From: Chelativorans multitrophicus
GTDB taxonomy: Bacteria; Pseudomonadota; Alphaproteobacteria; Rhizobiales; Rhizobiaceae
Assembly: GCF_011317445.1 (NCBI RefSeq)
Contig: NZ_JAAAPL010000001.1
Span: forward strand, 496,001 to 560,000
Reading direction: 5' to 3'
Length of the DNA: 64,000 bases
Shown in pieces: positions 55,063 through 63,356 of this stretch; position 1 is the stretch's first letter, and every line of letters begins with the position of its first letter. The translations under genes and the position numbers were made by a program. The notes below the pieces were generated by a model, which was not told where the DNA came from, did not search any database, and saw only the letters and a program-made list of their open reading frames with translations.

Positions 55063-55830
55063 ATGACACTGATCACCGGCCATCGCGGAGCCCGCAACCT
55101 CTGGCCTGAAAATTCCCTGACCGGATTTCGTAACGTGCTTCAGCTTGGCGTCGACGCCATCGAGTTCGACGTTCATCTGACGCGTTCCGGCGAGCTCGTC
55201 GTCATTCACGATGCGACTCTTGACCGAACGGCCGAAGGCTCGGGACCCGTCCGGGATCTGACGCCGCAAGCGCGTCTTGAAACGAAGCTGAAAGACACCG
55301 ACGAGTGCATACCCACGCTTGCCGATGTGCTCGAAATTCTCAAGCCTTCGGACGGGCCGACGCTGCACGTGGAGATCAAGGTGGACGAAGCCGGACTGCC
55401 CTATCCGGGCATTGCCGGTCTTGTCGCGCGGGAGCTTTCCCGCTTTGCAGTGGACCAGCGTGCTGTCCTCACCTCCTTCGATACGTCGATCCTGGAGGAC
55501 TGCCGAAGACATGCGCCGCAGGTCTCCCGCCTCGTCTCGGTCAATGCCGCCTGGGCGCAAAAGCAGGGCGGGCTTGCTGCATTCCTCGATCATGTGGAAC
55601 CGCTCGTCAAAACCGTCGCGATCCATCACGAACTGATGGAGGCCGAGTGGGCGCTGATCCGCAAGCGGCTGCCGCTGGAGCGTCTCTGCGTCTGGACCCT
55701 CAACGATGAGCCGCTCATCCGCCAGTGGCTGGAGCGCGGCATCGGCCACCTCACCTCGGACCAGCCCGACCTTGCGCTCTCCCTACGGGCTTCGCTTCAG
55801 AAGTCATCCAACCCCGCAATGGCTGGATAA
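55063..55830 (+). CDS. Glycerophosphodiester phosphodiesterase-like enzyme
   Basis: GDPD-family TIM-barrel hydrolase of 255 residues, cytoplasmic (no signal peptide). Active-site motifs are complete: GHRGARNLWPENS, EFDVHLTRSGELVVIHD and VEIKVDE. The family cleaves glycerophosphodiesters, but AccF of agrocinopine catabolism also belongs here and splits a sugar-phosphodiester opine. Its position right after an intact importer, 9 nt after the permease stop, suggests it acts on the imported compound. Specific substrate unknown. Confidence 0.88.
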   Translation: MTLITGHRGARNLWPENSLTGFRNVLQLGVDAIEFDVHLTRSGELVVIHDATLDRTAEGSGPVRDLTPQARLETKLKDTDECIPTLADVLEILKPSDGPTLHVEIKVDEAGLPYPGIAGLVARELSRFAVDQRAVLTSFDTSILEDCRRHAPQVSRLVSVNAAWAQKQGGLAAFLDHVEPLVKTVAIHHELMEAEWALIRKRLPLERLCVWTLNDEPLIRQWLERGIGHLTSDQPDLALSLRASLQKSSNPAMAG

Positions 55831-55861
55831 GCCAGCCTCCCTAATCCATCGGAGACAGACA

Positions 55862-56776
55862 ATGGCCAATATCATCGCGACGGGCTTCAATGCCGGTTCT
55901 ATCGACGGGGAGCTCTTCAGCCTCGAGGCAGAGCTGCGGCGGCTGGCCGAGATCGGCGTTGACACGGTCGAGCTGGGGCTGACCAGCATCGACCTCATCA
56001 GCGGCGGCCGCATCATCAGGGAACGGGCGGAGAGGCTGAAGGCGCTCACGGCGCAATTTCCCTTCCGCTATACCGTTCACGGCCTGGTTTCCTCGAACTT
56101 CATGGATCCTGCGACCCTGCGCTACCAGATGGATGCCGCCAAGGCGCTGATCGAGATCTGTGACCAGATCGATGCCCGGATAATCGTCCAGCATGGCGGG
56201 CATCTGCGCGCGGACCAGCTCTTCGACCGCGCGGCGGCGGATGAGCGCGAACGCGAGGCGCTGTTCGAGCTTGCCGAGTTCGCCCGTCCTTATGATGTGC
56301 GCATTGCGTTCGAGAACATATTCACCACCGAGCCGGGGCAATACCGCCAGACGCCGGCCGAGGTTGCGGCCACGGTGAAGGCGGTCAACCACCCCAATCT
56401 CGTGGCGCTGATCGATTTCAGCCACGCCTACATCGAGTCCACCTATCGCGGGCTGGATTTCCGCGAGCAGCTGCGGGCCATGGCGCCGGTTGCCGGGCAC
56501 CTGCACGTGCACGATTCTTTCGGCCGCCCGATCGGCTTTTACAAGCCGTACCATCTCCAGGAAGCCACCGCGCTGGGACTGGGCGTCCTGCACCTGCCGC
56601 TTGGCTGGGGAGATATGGACTGGGAAGACATCTTCAGCGAGCTGGAGTTCCTGCCGGGCACTGTGATGATGATGGAGATCAATCATCGCTATCGCAGCGA
56701 GCAACCCGCTAGTCTCGAACGCGCCCAGCAGCTGATGGCGTTGAACGCCCGACGCATTTCAATCGCAGCGGAATGA
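55862..56776 (+). CDS. Sugar phosphate isomerase/epimerase-like TIM-barrel protein
   Basis: A 304-residue protein of the AP-endonuclease-2/xylose-isomerase-like superfamily. Metal-ligand type residues sit at GVDTVELGLTS, VQHGGHL, IAFENIFTTEPG, ALIDFSHAYIES, HLHVHDSFGRP and MMMEINHR. Start ATG 55862 has GGAGA upstream; the frame is open earlier but overlaps the phosphodiesterase gene. It probably acts on the sugar released by the upstream phosphodiesterase. Exact reaction unknown. Confidence 0.8.
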   Translation: MANIIATGFNAGSIDGELFSLEAELRRLAEIGVDTVELGLTSIDLISGGRIIRERAERLKALTAQFPFRYTVHGLVSSNFMDPATLRYQMDAAKALIEICDQIDARIIVQHGGHLRADQLFDRAAADEREREALFELAEFARPYDVRIAFENIFTTEPGQYRQTPAEVAATVKAVNHPNLVALIDFSHAYIESTYRGLDFREQLRAMAPVAGHLHVHDSFGRPIGFYKPYHLQEATALGLGVLHLPLGWGDMDWEDIFSELEFLPGTVMMMEINHRYRSEQPASLERAQQLMALNARRISIAAE

Positions 56777-56891
56777 CAGAGTGCTAGTGCCACCTTGCAA
56801 GCGAGGGTGACGAGCCTTGCAAACCTGCCGCCTGGCAGGCTCTGGCGGCAGGACACGAGGCGGAGCTTCGGATTCATAGAAACGAAAGGCA

Positions 56892-56921
56892 ATCGCCGGA
56901 ATCCCGTCAGAGTCCGGCGAT
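56892..56921. terminator. Hairpin between convergent isomerase-like and DUF899 genes
   Basis: Nine-bp perfect stem ATCGCCGGA / TCCGGCGAT with a 12-nt loop in the 179-nt convergent spacer. No clear T run; likely serves both transcripts. The rest of 56777-56955 shows no gene. Confidence 0.45.
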
Positions 56922-56955
56922 CACCTTGGTCATCGTGCCATATCTCGGGGGGCGG

Positions 56956-57648
56956 CTACTCGTAGCGATCGTGGCGGCGCACCCAGTCCATTCCCCGGGC
57001 CTCGTTGCGGCCCTTCGGAGCGAGATCGAGCATGTTGTAGGTGCCCATCATCACCTCGACGCCGCGCCCGTAGGTGGAATAGGTGCGGAAGACCTCTCCC
57101 GCGTCGTCCTTATAGAAGGCGCTGACGCCGGGCCATTCCTCGCCGGTTTCCTGCCATTCGCCGAAATTGTAGTCGATGTGCCCGCTGGCCACCTCCTCGG
57201 GAGTGAAGCTGACGCGGAAGTCGTAGTTGAAGTCGGTGCCGAAGGACGACACCCATTTGAACTGCCAGCCCATGCGCTTGCGGTAGCGCTCGATGTCGGC
57301 AAGCGGCGCGCGCGAAATCGCGATCATGGTGACGTCGTGATGCGCCAGGTGCTTGTTCATGCCATCTGTGTGATCGGCCATGTAGGAACAGCTCGGGCAG
57401 CCTTGCTCCCATCCCGGCGCTAACATGAAATGCTGCACCAGAAGTTGCGATCGACCGTCGAAGAGATCGGCCAGCGTGCGCGGGCCCTCCGGCGTGTCAA
57501 ATACGTATTCCTTGTCGATGCGCACCCAAGGCAGGGCGAGCCGCTCACGAGCGACCTTGTCACGAAAACGCGTGAGTTCCTTCTCGGCTTTCAGAAGGTC
57601 CCGGCGGGCTGTCAGCCAGTCATCGCGTGAAACAACAGCGTGTTGCAT
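56956..57648 (-). CDS. DUF899 family thioredoxin-like protein
   Basis: A 230-residue cytoplasmic protein of the DUF899 family with a thioredoxin-like fold. The core begins FDGRSQLLVQHFMLAPGWEQ and holds the CxxC-type GCPSCSYMADHTDG, then DVTMIAISRAPLADIERYRK and WVSSFGTDFNYDF. The family often has a peroxiredoxin-type Cys; here GCPSC provides two. ATG 57648 has AAGGAG upstream. It follows a small membrane-protein gene by 2 nt, so the two are one operon. Function unknown. Confidence 0.82.
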   Translation of the reverse strand: MQHAVVSRDDWLTARRDLLKAEKELTRFRDKVARERLALPWVRIDKEYVFDTPEGPRTLADLFDGRSQLLVQHFMLAPGWEQGCPSCSYMADHTDGMNKHLAHHDVTMIAISRAPLADIERYRKRMGWQFKWVSSFGTDFNYDFRVSFTPEEVASGHIDYNFGEWQETGEEWPGVSAFYKDDAGEVFRTYSTYGRGVEVMMGTYNMLDLAPKGRNEARGMDWVRRHDRYE

Positions 57649-57650
57649 TG

Positions 57651-57944
57651 TCAGTCTCCTTCGGTTTGAGTGACGGGCGTGTTGGGGCGCTGCGAACGGG
57701 CGGAAAGGAGCTTCATCCACGGCGATAGGTGAAAGAGGCTCATCAGCACGTACATGAGGGCCATGTCGTTGATCGGCACGAAAGGCGAGGCGGCAGCGCA
57801 CATCATCATGCCGGGCGAGCCGACGGCAGAAATCCAGGCCATCAGCGCGAAGGTCGGGGTGGCGGCAAGTCCTAGCCGGCCTGCCGCATCGAGCGCCGGC
57901 TTGGGCGACGAAGCGACCACTTCTGTTGCTGTGCGCATTGTCAT
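57651..57944 (-). CDS. Small membrane protein upstream of DUF899, function unknown
   Basis: A 97-residue product with two or three hydrophobic stretches (LGLAATPTFALMAWISAV, and around NDMALMYVLMSLFHLSPWM). No family recognised. ATG 57944 (MTMRTATEV) is preceded by AGAGGA and is preferred over earlier ATGs in the frame. Two nt separate it from DUF899, suggesting a joint redox- or membrane-related job (inference). Confidence 0.55.
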   Translation of the reverse strand: MTMRTATEVVASSPKPALDAAGRLGLAATPTFALMAWISAVGSPGMMMCAAASPFVPINDMALMYVLMSLFHLSPWMKLLSARSQRPNTPVTQTEGD

Positions 57945-58046
57945 TTCCGGTCCTCTCATCGTATTCGCCGTTTGCAGCGGTTGCGATACCAAGACGGTAG
58001 CTCGGGCAGAGGGCCTGGTGAGAGTTACAAGTGTGACGGGATTTCA

Positions 58047-59267
58047 ATGGACTCGCTGATCACCGCCGCTGCACGCGCTCTCTCGGCTGGCGACCCCCTC
58101 GCTGCGCTGAAGAGGGTCGCATTGCGCGATGACCCGCCCGCACTGGCGTTGCGTGGCATCGCGATGGCGCAGCTCGGCGACCTCACGCGCGCCAGGGAGC
58201 TTCTGCGAAGCGCGGCACGTGCCTTCGGCCCGAAAGAGCCTGTGGCCCGTGCGCGTTGTGCCGTCGCCGAAGCCGAAATCGCCCTTGTTACGCGCGATCT
58301 TGGCCGGTCGTTGCAAACGCTCGACGCAGCGCGGGCGGTGCTCGAAGCTTCAGGCGACCGATGGAACGCAGCGCACGCTGCCTATCTCGAAGCCCGGCAT
58401 CTTCTCCTGATCGGCCGTCTCGATGAAGCTGAAAAGGTGCTCGATGCGTTCGATGCCGGCGCTCTGCCACCCGCTTCGCTGGTCGGGCGCGAATTGGTGG
58501 TGGCGGGCATAGCCATCCGTCGCATCAGGACGGAGCCAGCGAGAACCGCTCTGGAACGGGCAAGACGGGCAGCGGAAGACGCGCGCATTCCAGCGCTTTT
58601 GGCCGAGGTCGACCAGGCAGTGCGGGCGTTCGGGGCCCCGGCGGCGCGCTTCGTGAGACGCGACGTCGAGCGGTTGCTCCATCTCGAAGAGGTCGAAAGG
58701 CTATTTGGCTCCGATACGCTCATTGTGGATGCCTGCCGCAACATCGTACGTGCGGGGACAAAGATCGTTCCGCTCGCCGCCCGTCCGGTGCTGCTCGCAC
58801 TCATCCGTGCCCTTGCGGAGGCATGGCCGGAGGATGTACCGCGCGAAACGCTTCTCCAACGTGCTTTCCGGGCACGGCATTCCGACGAGTCGCATCGCGC
58901 GCGATTGCGTGTCGAAATTGCCCGGCTGCGTGAGGCGATCAAACCGCTGGCGGCGCTGAGTGCAACCAAGCGGGGCTTTGTCCTGCGGCCTCACGCTGCG
59001 GGCAGTGTTGCCGTGCTGGCCCCGCCCATCGAAGGCGATCATGCAGAAGTGCTCGCTCTGCTCGGCGACGGCGAAGCCTGGTCGAGTTCCGCATTGGCAC
59101 TGGCTCTGAGCGTTAGCTCGCGAACGGTACAGCGGGCACTCGAAGAGCTTGCCCAGGACAACAAGGTCGAGGCCTTCGGGCGCGGGCGGGCCCGCCGCTG
59201 GATCGCTTCGAGCGTGCCGGGATTCCCGACAAGCTTGTTACTCCCCGCCGCGGGAATTTCCAGCTAG
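58047..59267 (+). CDS. TPR-like protein with C-terminal winged helix, probable transcription regulator
   Basis: A 406-residue protein without a named family. The N-terminal ~200 residues are TPR-like alpha-helical repeats (ALRGIAMAQLGDLTRARELL, AHAAYLEARHLLLIGRLDEA). A middle section (ETLLQRAFRARHSDESHRAR) looks like a winged-helix effector domain (OmpR-like), and the C-terminus (SSSALALALSVSSRTVQRAL) is an HTH. It is divergent from the membrane-protein/DUF899 pair, which it may control, and 9 nt upstream of a beta-propeller gene. No strong Shine-Dalgarno before ATG 58047. Confidence 0.6.
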   Translation: MDSLITAAARALSAGDPLAALKRVALRDDPPALALRGIAMAQLGDLTRARELLRSAARAFGPKEPVARARCAVAEAEIALVTRDLGRSLQTLDAARAVLEASGDRWNAAHAAYLEARHLLLIGRLDEAEKVLDAFDAGALPPASLVGRELVVAGIAIRRIRTEPARTALERARRAAEDARIPALLAEVDQAVRAFGAPAARFVRRDVERLLHLEEVERLFGSDTLIVDACRNIVRAGTKIVPLAARPVLLALIRALAEAWPEDVPRETLLQRAFRARHSDESHRARLRVEIARLREAIKPLAALSATKRGFVLRPHAAGSVAVLAPPIEGDHAEVLALLGDGEAWSSSALALALSVSSRTVQRALEELAQDNKVEAFGRGRARRWIASSVPGFPTSLLLPAAGISS

Positions 59268-59276
59268 GATAAAGAC

Positions 59277-59918
59277 ATGAAACATTCAGCTGTCGAAATC
59301 ATCCGTGAATATGGTCCCTTTCCCGATGTGGACGACGTGGCCGGCGTCAGCTTCGACGGCAGTCAGATCTGGTTCGCAGCCGGCGAAAGGCTGAACGCTC
59401 TCGATCCCGAAAGCGGGGAAATCTTGAGATCGCTCGATGTCGCCGCCCATGCAGGGACCGCTTTCGATGGCGAGCACCTGTTCCAGATTGCCGATGCCGT
59501 GATCCGAAAAATCGATCCCAAGACCGGCGAGGTTGTCGCCACAATACCCGCGCCCGGGCGTGGTGGTGACTCGGGGCTGGCCTGGGCGGAGGGCTCGCTC
59601 TGGGTAGGGCAGCATCGCGGGCGCAAGATCCATCAGGTGGACCCCGAGACCGGAGAAGTGCTGCGCACGATCGAATCCGATCGATTCGTCACCGGCGTCA
59701 CCTGGGTAGACGGCGAGCTTTGGCACGGCACATGGGAAGACAGCGGGAGCGAACTCCGCCATATCGACCCCGAGACAGGTGAAGTGCTCGAGCGATTGGA
59801 TATGCCGCCGGGAACCGGCGTTTCAGGGCTGGAATCCGATGGCGGCGACCGCTTTTTCTGCGGAGGCGGAAGCAGCGGAAAACTAAGAGCCGTTCGTCGG
59901 CCCCGGCAGAGCCTTTGA
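59277..59918 (+). CDS. Beta-propeller (YncE/Vgb-like) repeat protein
   Basis: A 213-residue protein of repeated blades with the unit (L/I)DPE(S/T)GE(I/V)L: LNALDPESGEILRSLD, RKIDPKTGEVVATIPAPG, HQVDPETGEVLRTIE and RHIDPETGEVLERLD. Blade-like WFAAGERL, WVGQHRG and WHGTWED segments agree. No signal peptide, so it may be cytoplasmic. It ends GGGSSGKLRAVRRP. Catalytic residues of streptogramin lyase are not assured. Operon partner of the winged-helix protein. Confidence 0.72.
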   Translation: MKHSAVEIIREYGPFPDVDDVAGVSFDGSQIWFAAGERLNALDPESGEILRSLDVAAHAGTAFDGEHLFQIADAVIRKIDPKTGEVVATIPAPGRGGDSGLAWAEGSLWVGQHRGRKIHQVDPETGEVLRTIESDRFVTGVTWVDGELWHGTWEDSGSELRHIDPETGEVLERLDMPPGTGVSGLESDGGDRFFCGGGSSGKLRAVRRPRQSL

Positions 59919-60036
59919 GCGTGGACTTACGGCCAAATGATGATCCGACGAATGGCCGCTTTTTGGTGGTGCCCCTCAAGAAGCCGACCGACAGAAAACC
60001 ACCCATCTCAGCCGTTCGCGTTTTTGGATTCGCAGG

Positions 60037-61821
60037 CTAATCCCTTGCCGCATCCGTGATGCGGAATTGCACGGAGCGGCTGCCATTCCAGTGGTTGACG
60101 GCGAGCGTTCCGGCCACATGGACCGAAGCTCCGCGGCTTGCGAAAAGAAAATTCCCCAGATCCGTTTCGGCGGCACGGAAGGCGATCGCCTGGAGGCGAG
60201 CGCCAGAGAGCGACCTTAGATCGGCGCGGATGTGGCCGTTGCCGACCAGTTTCGCATCGGCCAGCCGATGGCGCGGCAAAGCCAACACAGGAGCCGGATG
60301 ACCGGAACCATACGGGCCGGCTGCCTCCAAGGTCTCCAGAAGCTCCAGCGTTGCGCCTTCCGCCGAAAGGGCGGCATCGATCCTGAGGCTTTCGGACTGG
60401 CGCAGAAGCGAAACGGCGCCGGCGGCCTTCTCCTCAAAGAATGCACGCAAGGCGCCGAGCTTCTTCCGCTCGACCGTAATCCCCGCCGCCATGGCATGTC
60501 CGCCGCCTTTGACGAGAAGTCCCTCGGAGACCGCGTCGCGCACCAGCCGGCCGAGATCAAAGCCCGTAATGGACCGGCCGGAGCCCGTGCCCATGCCATT
60601 CATGTCGAAGGCGATCGCAAATGTGGGCCGGCGCGCGTGGTCCTTGAGCCGCGAGGCAATCAGCCCGACAATTCCGGGGTGCCAGGTGTCGCTTGCCGTC
60701 ACCAGCACGGCGGGTCCATCTCCGCTCATCAGTTCGGCATCCGCCTCCGCCCGCGCTTCGGCCAGCATGGCCGTCTCCATCGCCTGGCGCTCCTGGTTCA
60801 GACGATCGAGCGTGGCGGCGATCGATTCCGCTTCGCCCGGCTCCACGGTGGCGAGCAGCAGGCTGCCCAAGGCCGCATTCCCGATGCGCCCGCCAGCATT
60901 AATGCGCGGCCCCAGAAGAAAACCCAGGTGATGGCAATTGAGCGGTTCACCGATACGCGCCACCCTGGCGAGCGCGGAAAGGCCCGGCGTTCTCATCTGC
61001 CGCGCCGCAAGCAGGCCCTTTGCCACGAATGCGCGGTTGACGCCGACCAGCGGCACCACATCGCAGACTGTGGCAAGCGCCACCAGATCGAGCATGGAAA
61101 GAAGATCCGGCGGCGGCGTGGCGCGCAGCTCCTCCCTCAAGATGCGGGTGGTCTGTACCAGGGCGAGGAAGACGACCCCCGCGGCGCACAAATGTCCCTG
61201 GCCGGAAAGGTCATCCTCGCGGTTCGGATTCACGATGGCAACGGCCTCGGGCAGGTCGCCTCCCACCTGATGATGATCCAGCACGACGACTTCCGCGCCC
61301 ATTTCATTGGCGGCGGCTATGGAAGGAGCGCTGTTGGTGCCGCAGTCCACGGTGACGATCAGCTTTGCGCCACGACGGATCAGTTCGCGCATGGCATCGG
61401 GATTGGGGCCGTATCCCTCGAAAAGGCGATCGGGGATATAAATCTCCGCCGTGACGCCGTAGTGGGCCAGAAAGCGCTTCAGGATGGCAGAGGAGACCGC
61501 GCCGTCGACATCGTAATCTCCGAAGATCGCCACGCGCTCCCCGGCATGCACCGCGTCCGCTATGCGGCGGGCCGCCTTCTCCATATCGGTCAGTCCGGCC
61601 GGGTCGGGCAGCAGGTCGCGGATGGAAGGAGTCAGAAAACGTTCCGCCTCCTCAAGCGCGACGCCGCGGCCTGCGAGCACGCGCGCCACGATCTCAGGCA
61701 CGCCGTGGCTCTGCGCAATTCCAAGCGCGACGTTCTCACCGCGCGAGTCGAGCCGGTGTTCCCAGCTCACACCCCGCGCGGACTGTCTCACGCCCAGGAA
61801 ATATCGCTTCTCGCCGCTCAA
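60037..61821 (-). CDS. recJ: Single-stranded DNA exonuclease RecJ
   Basis: 5'-3' ssDNA exonuclease in recombination and mismatch/base-excision repair. The 594-residue protein carries the DHH phosphoesterase motifs: FGDYDVDGAVSSAILKRF (motif I), VDCGTN (motif II), VVLDHHQV (motif III) and the C-terminal DHHA1 GGGHAMAAGITV. Start ATG 61821 lies just downstream of the repeat at 61843-61940. glpX is upstream in the same direction; the order is common in Rhizobiales. Confidence 0.95.
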   Translation of the reverse strand: MSGEKRYFLGVRQSARGVSWEHRLDSRGENVALGIAQSHGVPEIVARVLAGRGVALEEAERFLTPSIRDLLPDPAGLTDMEKAARRIADAVHAGERVAIFGDYDVDGAVSSAILKRFLAHYGVTAEIYIPDRLFEGYGPNPDAMRELIRRGAKLIVTVDCGTNSAPSIAAANEMGAEVVVLDHHQVGGDLPEAVAIVNPNREDDLSGQGHLCAAGVVFLALVQTTRILREELRATPPPDLLSMLDLVALATVCDVVPLVGVNRAFVAKGLLAARQMRTPGLSALARVARIGEPLNCHHLGFLLGPRINAGGRIGNAALGSLLLATVEPGEAESIAATLDRLNQERQAMETAMLAEARAEADAELMSGDGPAVLVTASDTWHPGIVGLIASRLKDHARRPTFAIAFDMNGMGTGSGRSITGFDLGRLVRDAVSEGLLVKGGGHAMAAGITVERKKLGALRAFFEEKAAGAVSLLRQSESLRIDAALSAEGATLELLETLEAAGPYGSGHPAPVLALPRHRLADAKLVGNGHIRADLRSLSGARLQAIAFRAAETDLGNFLFASRGASVHVAGTLAVNHWNGSRSVQFRITDAARD

Positions 61822-61842
61822 ACCAGTCTCCGTCCGTTCTAG

Positions 61843-61940
61843 CGCATCGGCTCGAAAACCGGGATCGGTTTTCGGAAAGCACGATGCGTAGAATCAATAA
61901 CAGCGTCCTTTGTGCGTCCTAAAAGGACGCATGGCGCTGT
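61843..61940. repeat. Composite palindromic intergenic repeat (rhizobial type)
   Basis: Two stem-loops in series. First: GCATCG (61843) / CGATGC (61882-61887) enclosing CGAAAACCG-GGAT-CGGTTTTCG (61853-61874). Second: ACAGCG (61900-61905) / CGCTGT (61935-61940) enclosing GCGTCC-TAAAA-GGACGC (61914-61930). This pattern is a familiar abundant intergenic element of Mesorhizobium-like genomes. It lies between glpX and recJ. Confidence 0.75.
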
Positions 61941-61979
61941 CGGGACGATAGACGTTTGAGCGGCGGAATTGGAAAAAAT

Positions 61980-62966
61980 TCAGAACTTTTCCAAATCTTG
62001 ATGCCGCGCCTTGATCTCACGGACCGTGCGTGAGGAAGAGCGCATGACGATCGTATGGGTCTGGATCGAATCGCGGCCGAATTTCACGCCCGCGAGCAGA
62101 TTGCCGTCTGTCACACCCGTCGCGGCGAAGAGCACATCCCCGCTCGCCATCTCCTCCATGAGATAGATCTTGTTGGGATCGGAAATTCCCATATTGGCCG
62201 CGCGCGCCACCTTTTCCTCGGTGTTGAGCTGGAGCCGGCCCTGCATCTGGCCACCGATGCAGCGCAGCGCCGCCGCGGCAAGAACCCCCTCGGGGGCGCC
62301 GCCGATTCCCATATAAATGTCGATGCCGGTATTGTCCGGATCGGTGGTGTGGATGACGCCTGCCACGTCGCCGTCACCGATAAGCCGGATGGCGGCTCCG
62401 GTGGCGCGGACCTCCTCGATCAGGCGCGCGTGGCGCGGGCGATCAAGAATGCAGGCGGTGATCTCCGAGACCGGCACGCCCTTCGCCTTGGCAAGATTTT
62501 CGATGTTTTCGGCTGCCGGCGCATCCAGGTTCACAATGCCTTCCGGATAGCCGGGTCCGACCGCGATCTTCTCCATATAAACGTCCGGCGCGTAAAGCAG
62601 GCTGCCGCGCTCGGCGATCGCGATGACCGCCAGCGAATTGGGAAGGTTCTTCGCGCAGATTGTGGTGCCTTCGAGCGGATCGAGCGCGATATCGACAGCC
62701 GGGCCCTCACCAAGGCCGACCTCCTCGCCGATGTAAAGCATCGGCGCCTCGTCCCGCTCGCCCTCGCCGATTACGACCGTACCCTGGATCGGCAAACGGT
62801 TCAGTTCCGAACGCATCGCGTCCACGGCCACCTGATCGGCGGCTTTCTCATCACCGCGCCCGCGCAGCCTTGCCGCGGCGACCGCCGCCCTCTCCGTCAC
62901 GCGGACGAGTTCGAGCGTCAAGATTCGATCGAGGCCGGCCTGTGGGCTTTTCGGCATGAAGGTCAT
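61980..62966 (-). CDS. glpX: Fructose-1,6-bisphosphatase class II (GlpX)
   Basis: Dephosphorylates fructose 1,6-bisphosphate in gluconeogenesis; may also act on sedoheptulose bisphosphate. The 328-residue product has the Li-sensitive phosphatase motifs GEGERDEAPMLYIGEEVG, DIALDPLEGTT, and the IYMGIGGAPEGVLAAAALRC stretch. ATG 62966 (MTFMPKSPQ) has GGGAG 7 nt upstream; ATG three codons later is possible. It is followed by recJ on the same strand. Confidence 0.94.
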   Translation of the reverse strand: MTFMPKSPQAGLDRILTLELVRVTERAAVAAARLRGRGDEKAADQVAVDAMRSELNRLPIQGTVVIGEGERDEAPMLYIGEEVGLGEGPAVDIALDPLEGTTICAKNLPNSLAVIAIAERGSLLYAPDVYMEKIAVGPGYPEGIVNLDAPAAENIENLAKAKGVPVSEITACILDRPRHARLIEEVRATGAAIRLIGDGDVAGVIHTTDPDNTGIDIYMGIGGAPEGVLAAAALRCIGGQMQGRLQLNTEEKVARAANMGISDPNKIYLMEEMASGDVLFAATGVTDGNLLAGVKFGRDSIQTHTIVMRSSSRTVREIKARHQDLEKF

Positions 62967-63356
62967 CCCTGTTCTCCCGGAAAATAGGCGCGGAAAGACC
63001 ACCCGCGCCAAATGCTTGTCAACTGTTCTGGCAAAGACATCGAAGGACGGCAAGTCCCCCACCACCCCGCCTAGCAATATGAATCGATTGAATAATTATG
63101 GCGGGCAATTTGCTTATCGGCCATGCGTCCTGGCCGTCCCGGGCTCGCGCGACTGAACCACTGTTGAACAAATTTTGAACCAGCCCGTCCCGCGTCTCGT
63201 TTATGCGTGCTTTTCTTTGCGAAATTCCGATTTTGTTTCCGATACTTACCAAATGCCGGGTCCAAGGCTGCCACGGGATTGCCTCGAAAAGGCCCAAGTC
63301 TTTTCATCCGCAGGCGATCTGGTACATAATCGCGCCTTCCCAAGACGGAGGCCACG
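62967..63356. other. Spacer between divergent glpX and cfa
   Basis: No supported gene in this 390-nt stretch. Short frames on either strand (for example a 17-codon minus-strand frame from 63124) lack support. It holds a triple GAAC repeat (63155-63180) and must contain the glpX and cfa promoters; none could be pinned down with confidence. The cfa ribosome site GGAGG is at about 63348-63352. Confidence 0.4.
63155..63180. promoter_or_regulatory. Triple GAAC direct repeat, LexA-box-like
   Basis: GAAC at 63155-63158, 63166-63169 and 63177-63180, each pair separated by exactly 7 nt, so the sequence holds two overlapping GAAC-N7-GAAC boxes at 11-bp spacing. The single-box form is the alphaproteobacterial LexA operator. 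No promoter is clearly matched to it. Chance occurrence of one box in this window is plausible; two in phase is much less so. Confidence 0.4.

Noticed and set aside
60232-61842. 536-codon plus-strand frame opposite recJ
   Set aside because: Full overlap with recJ, which has all DHH motifs intact.
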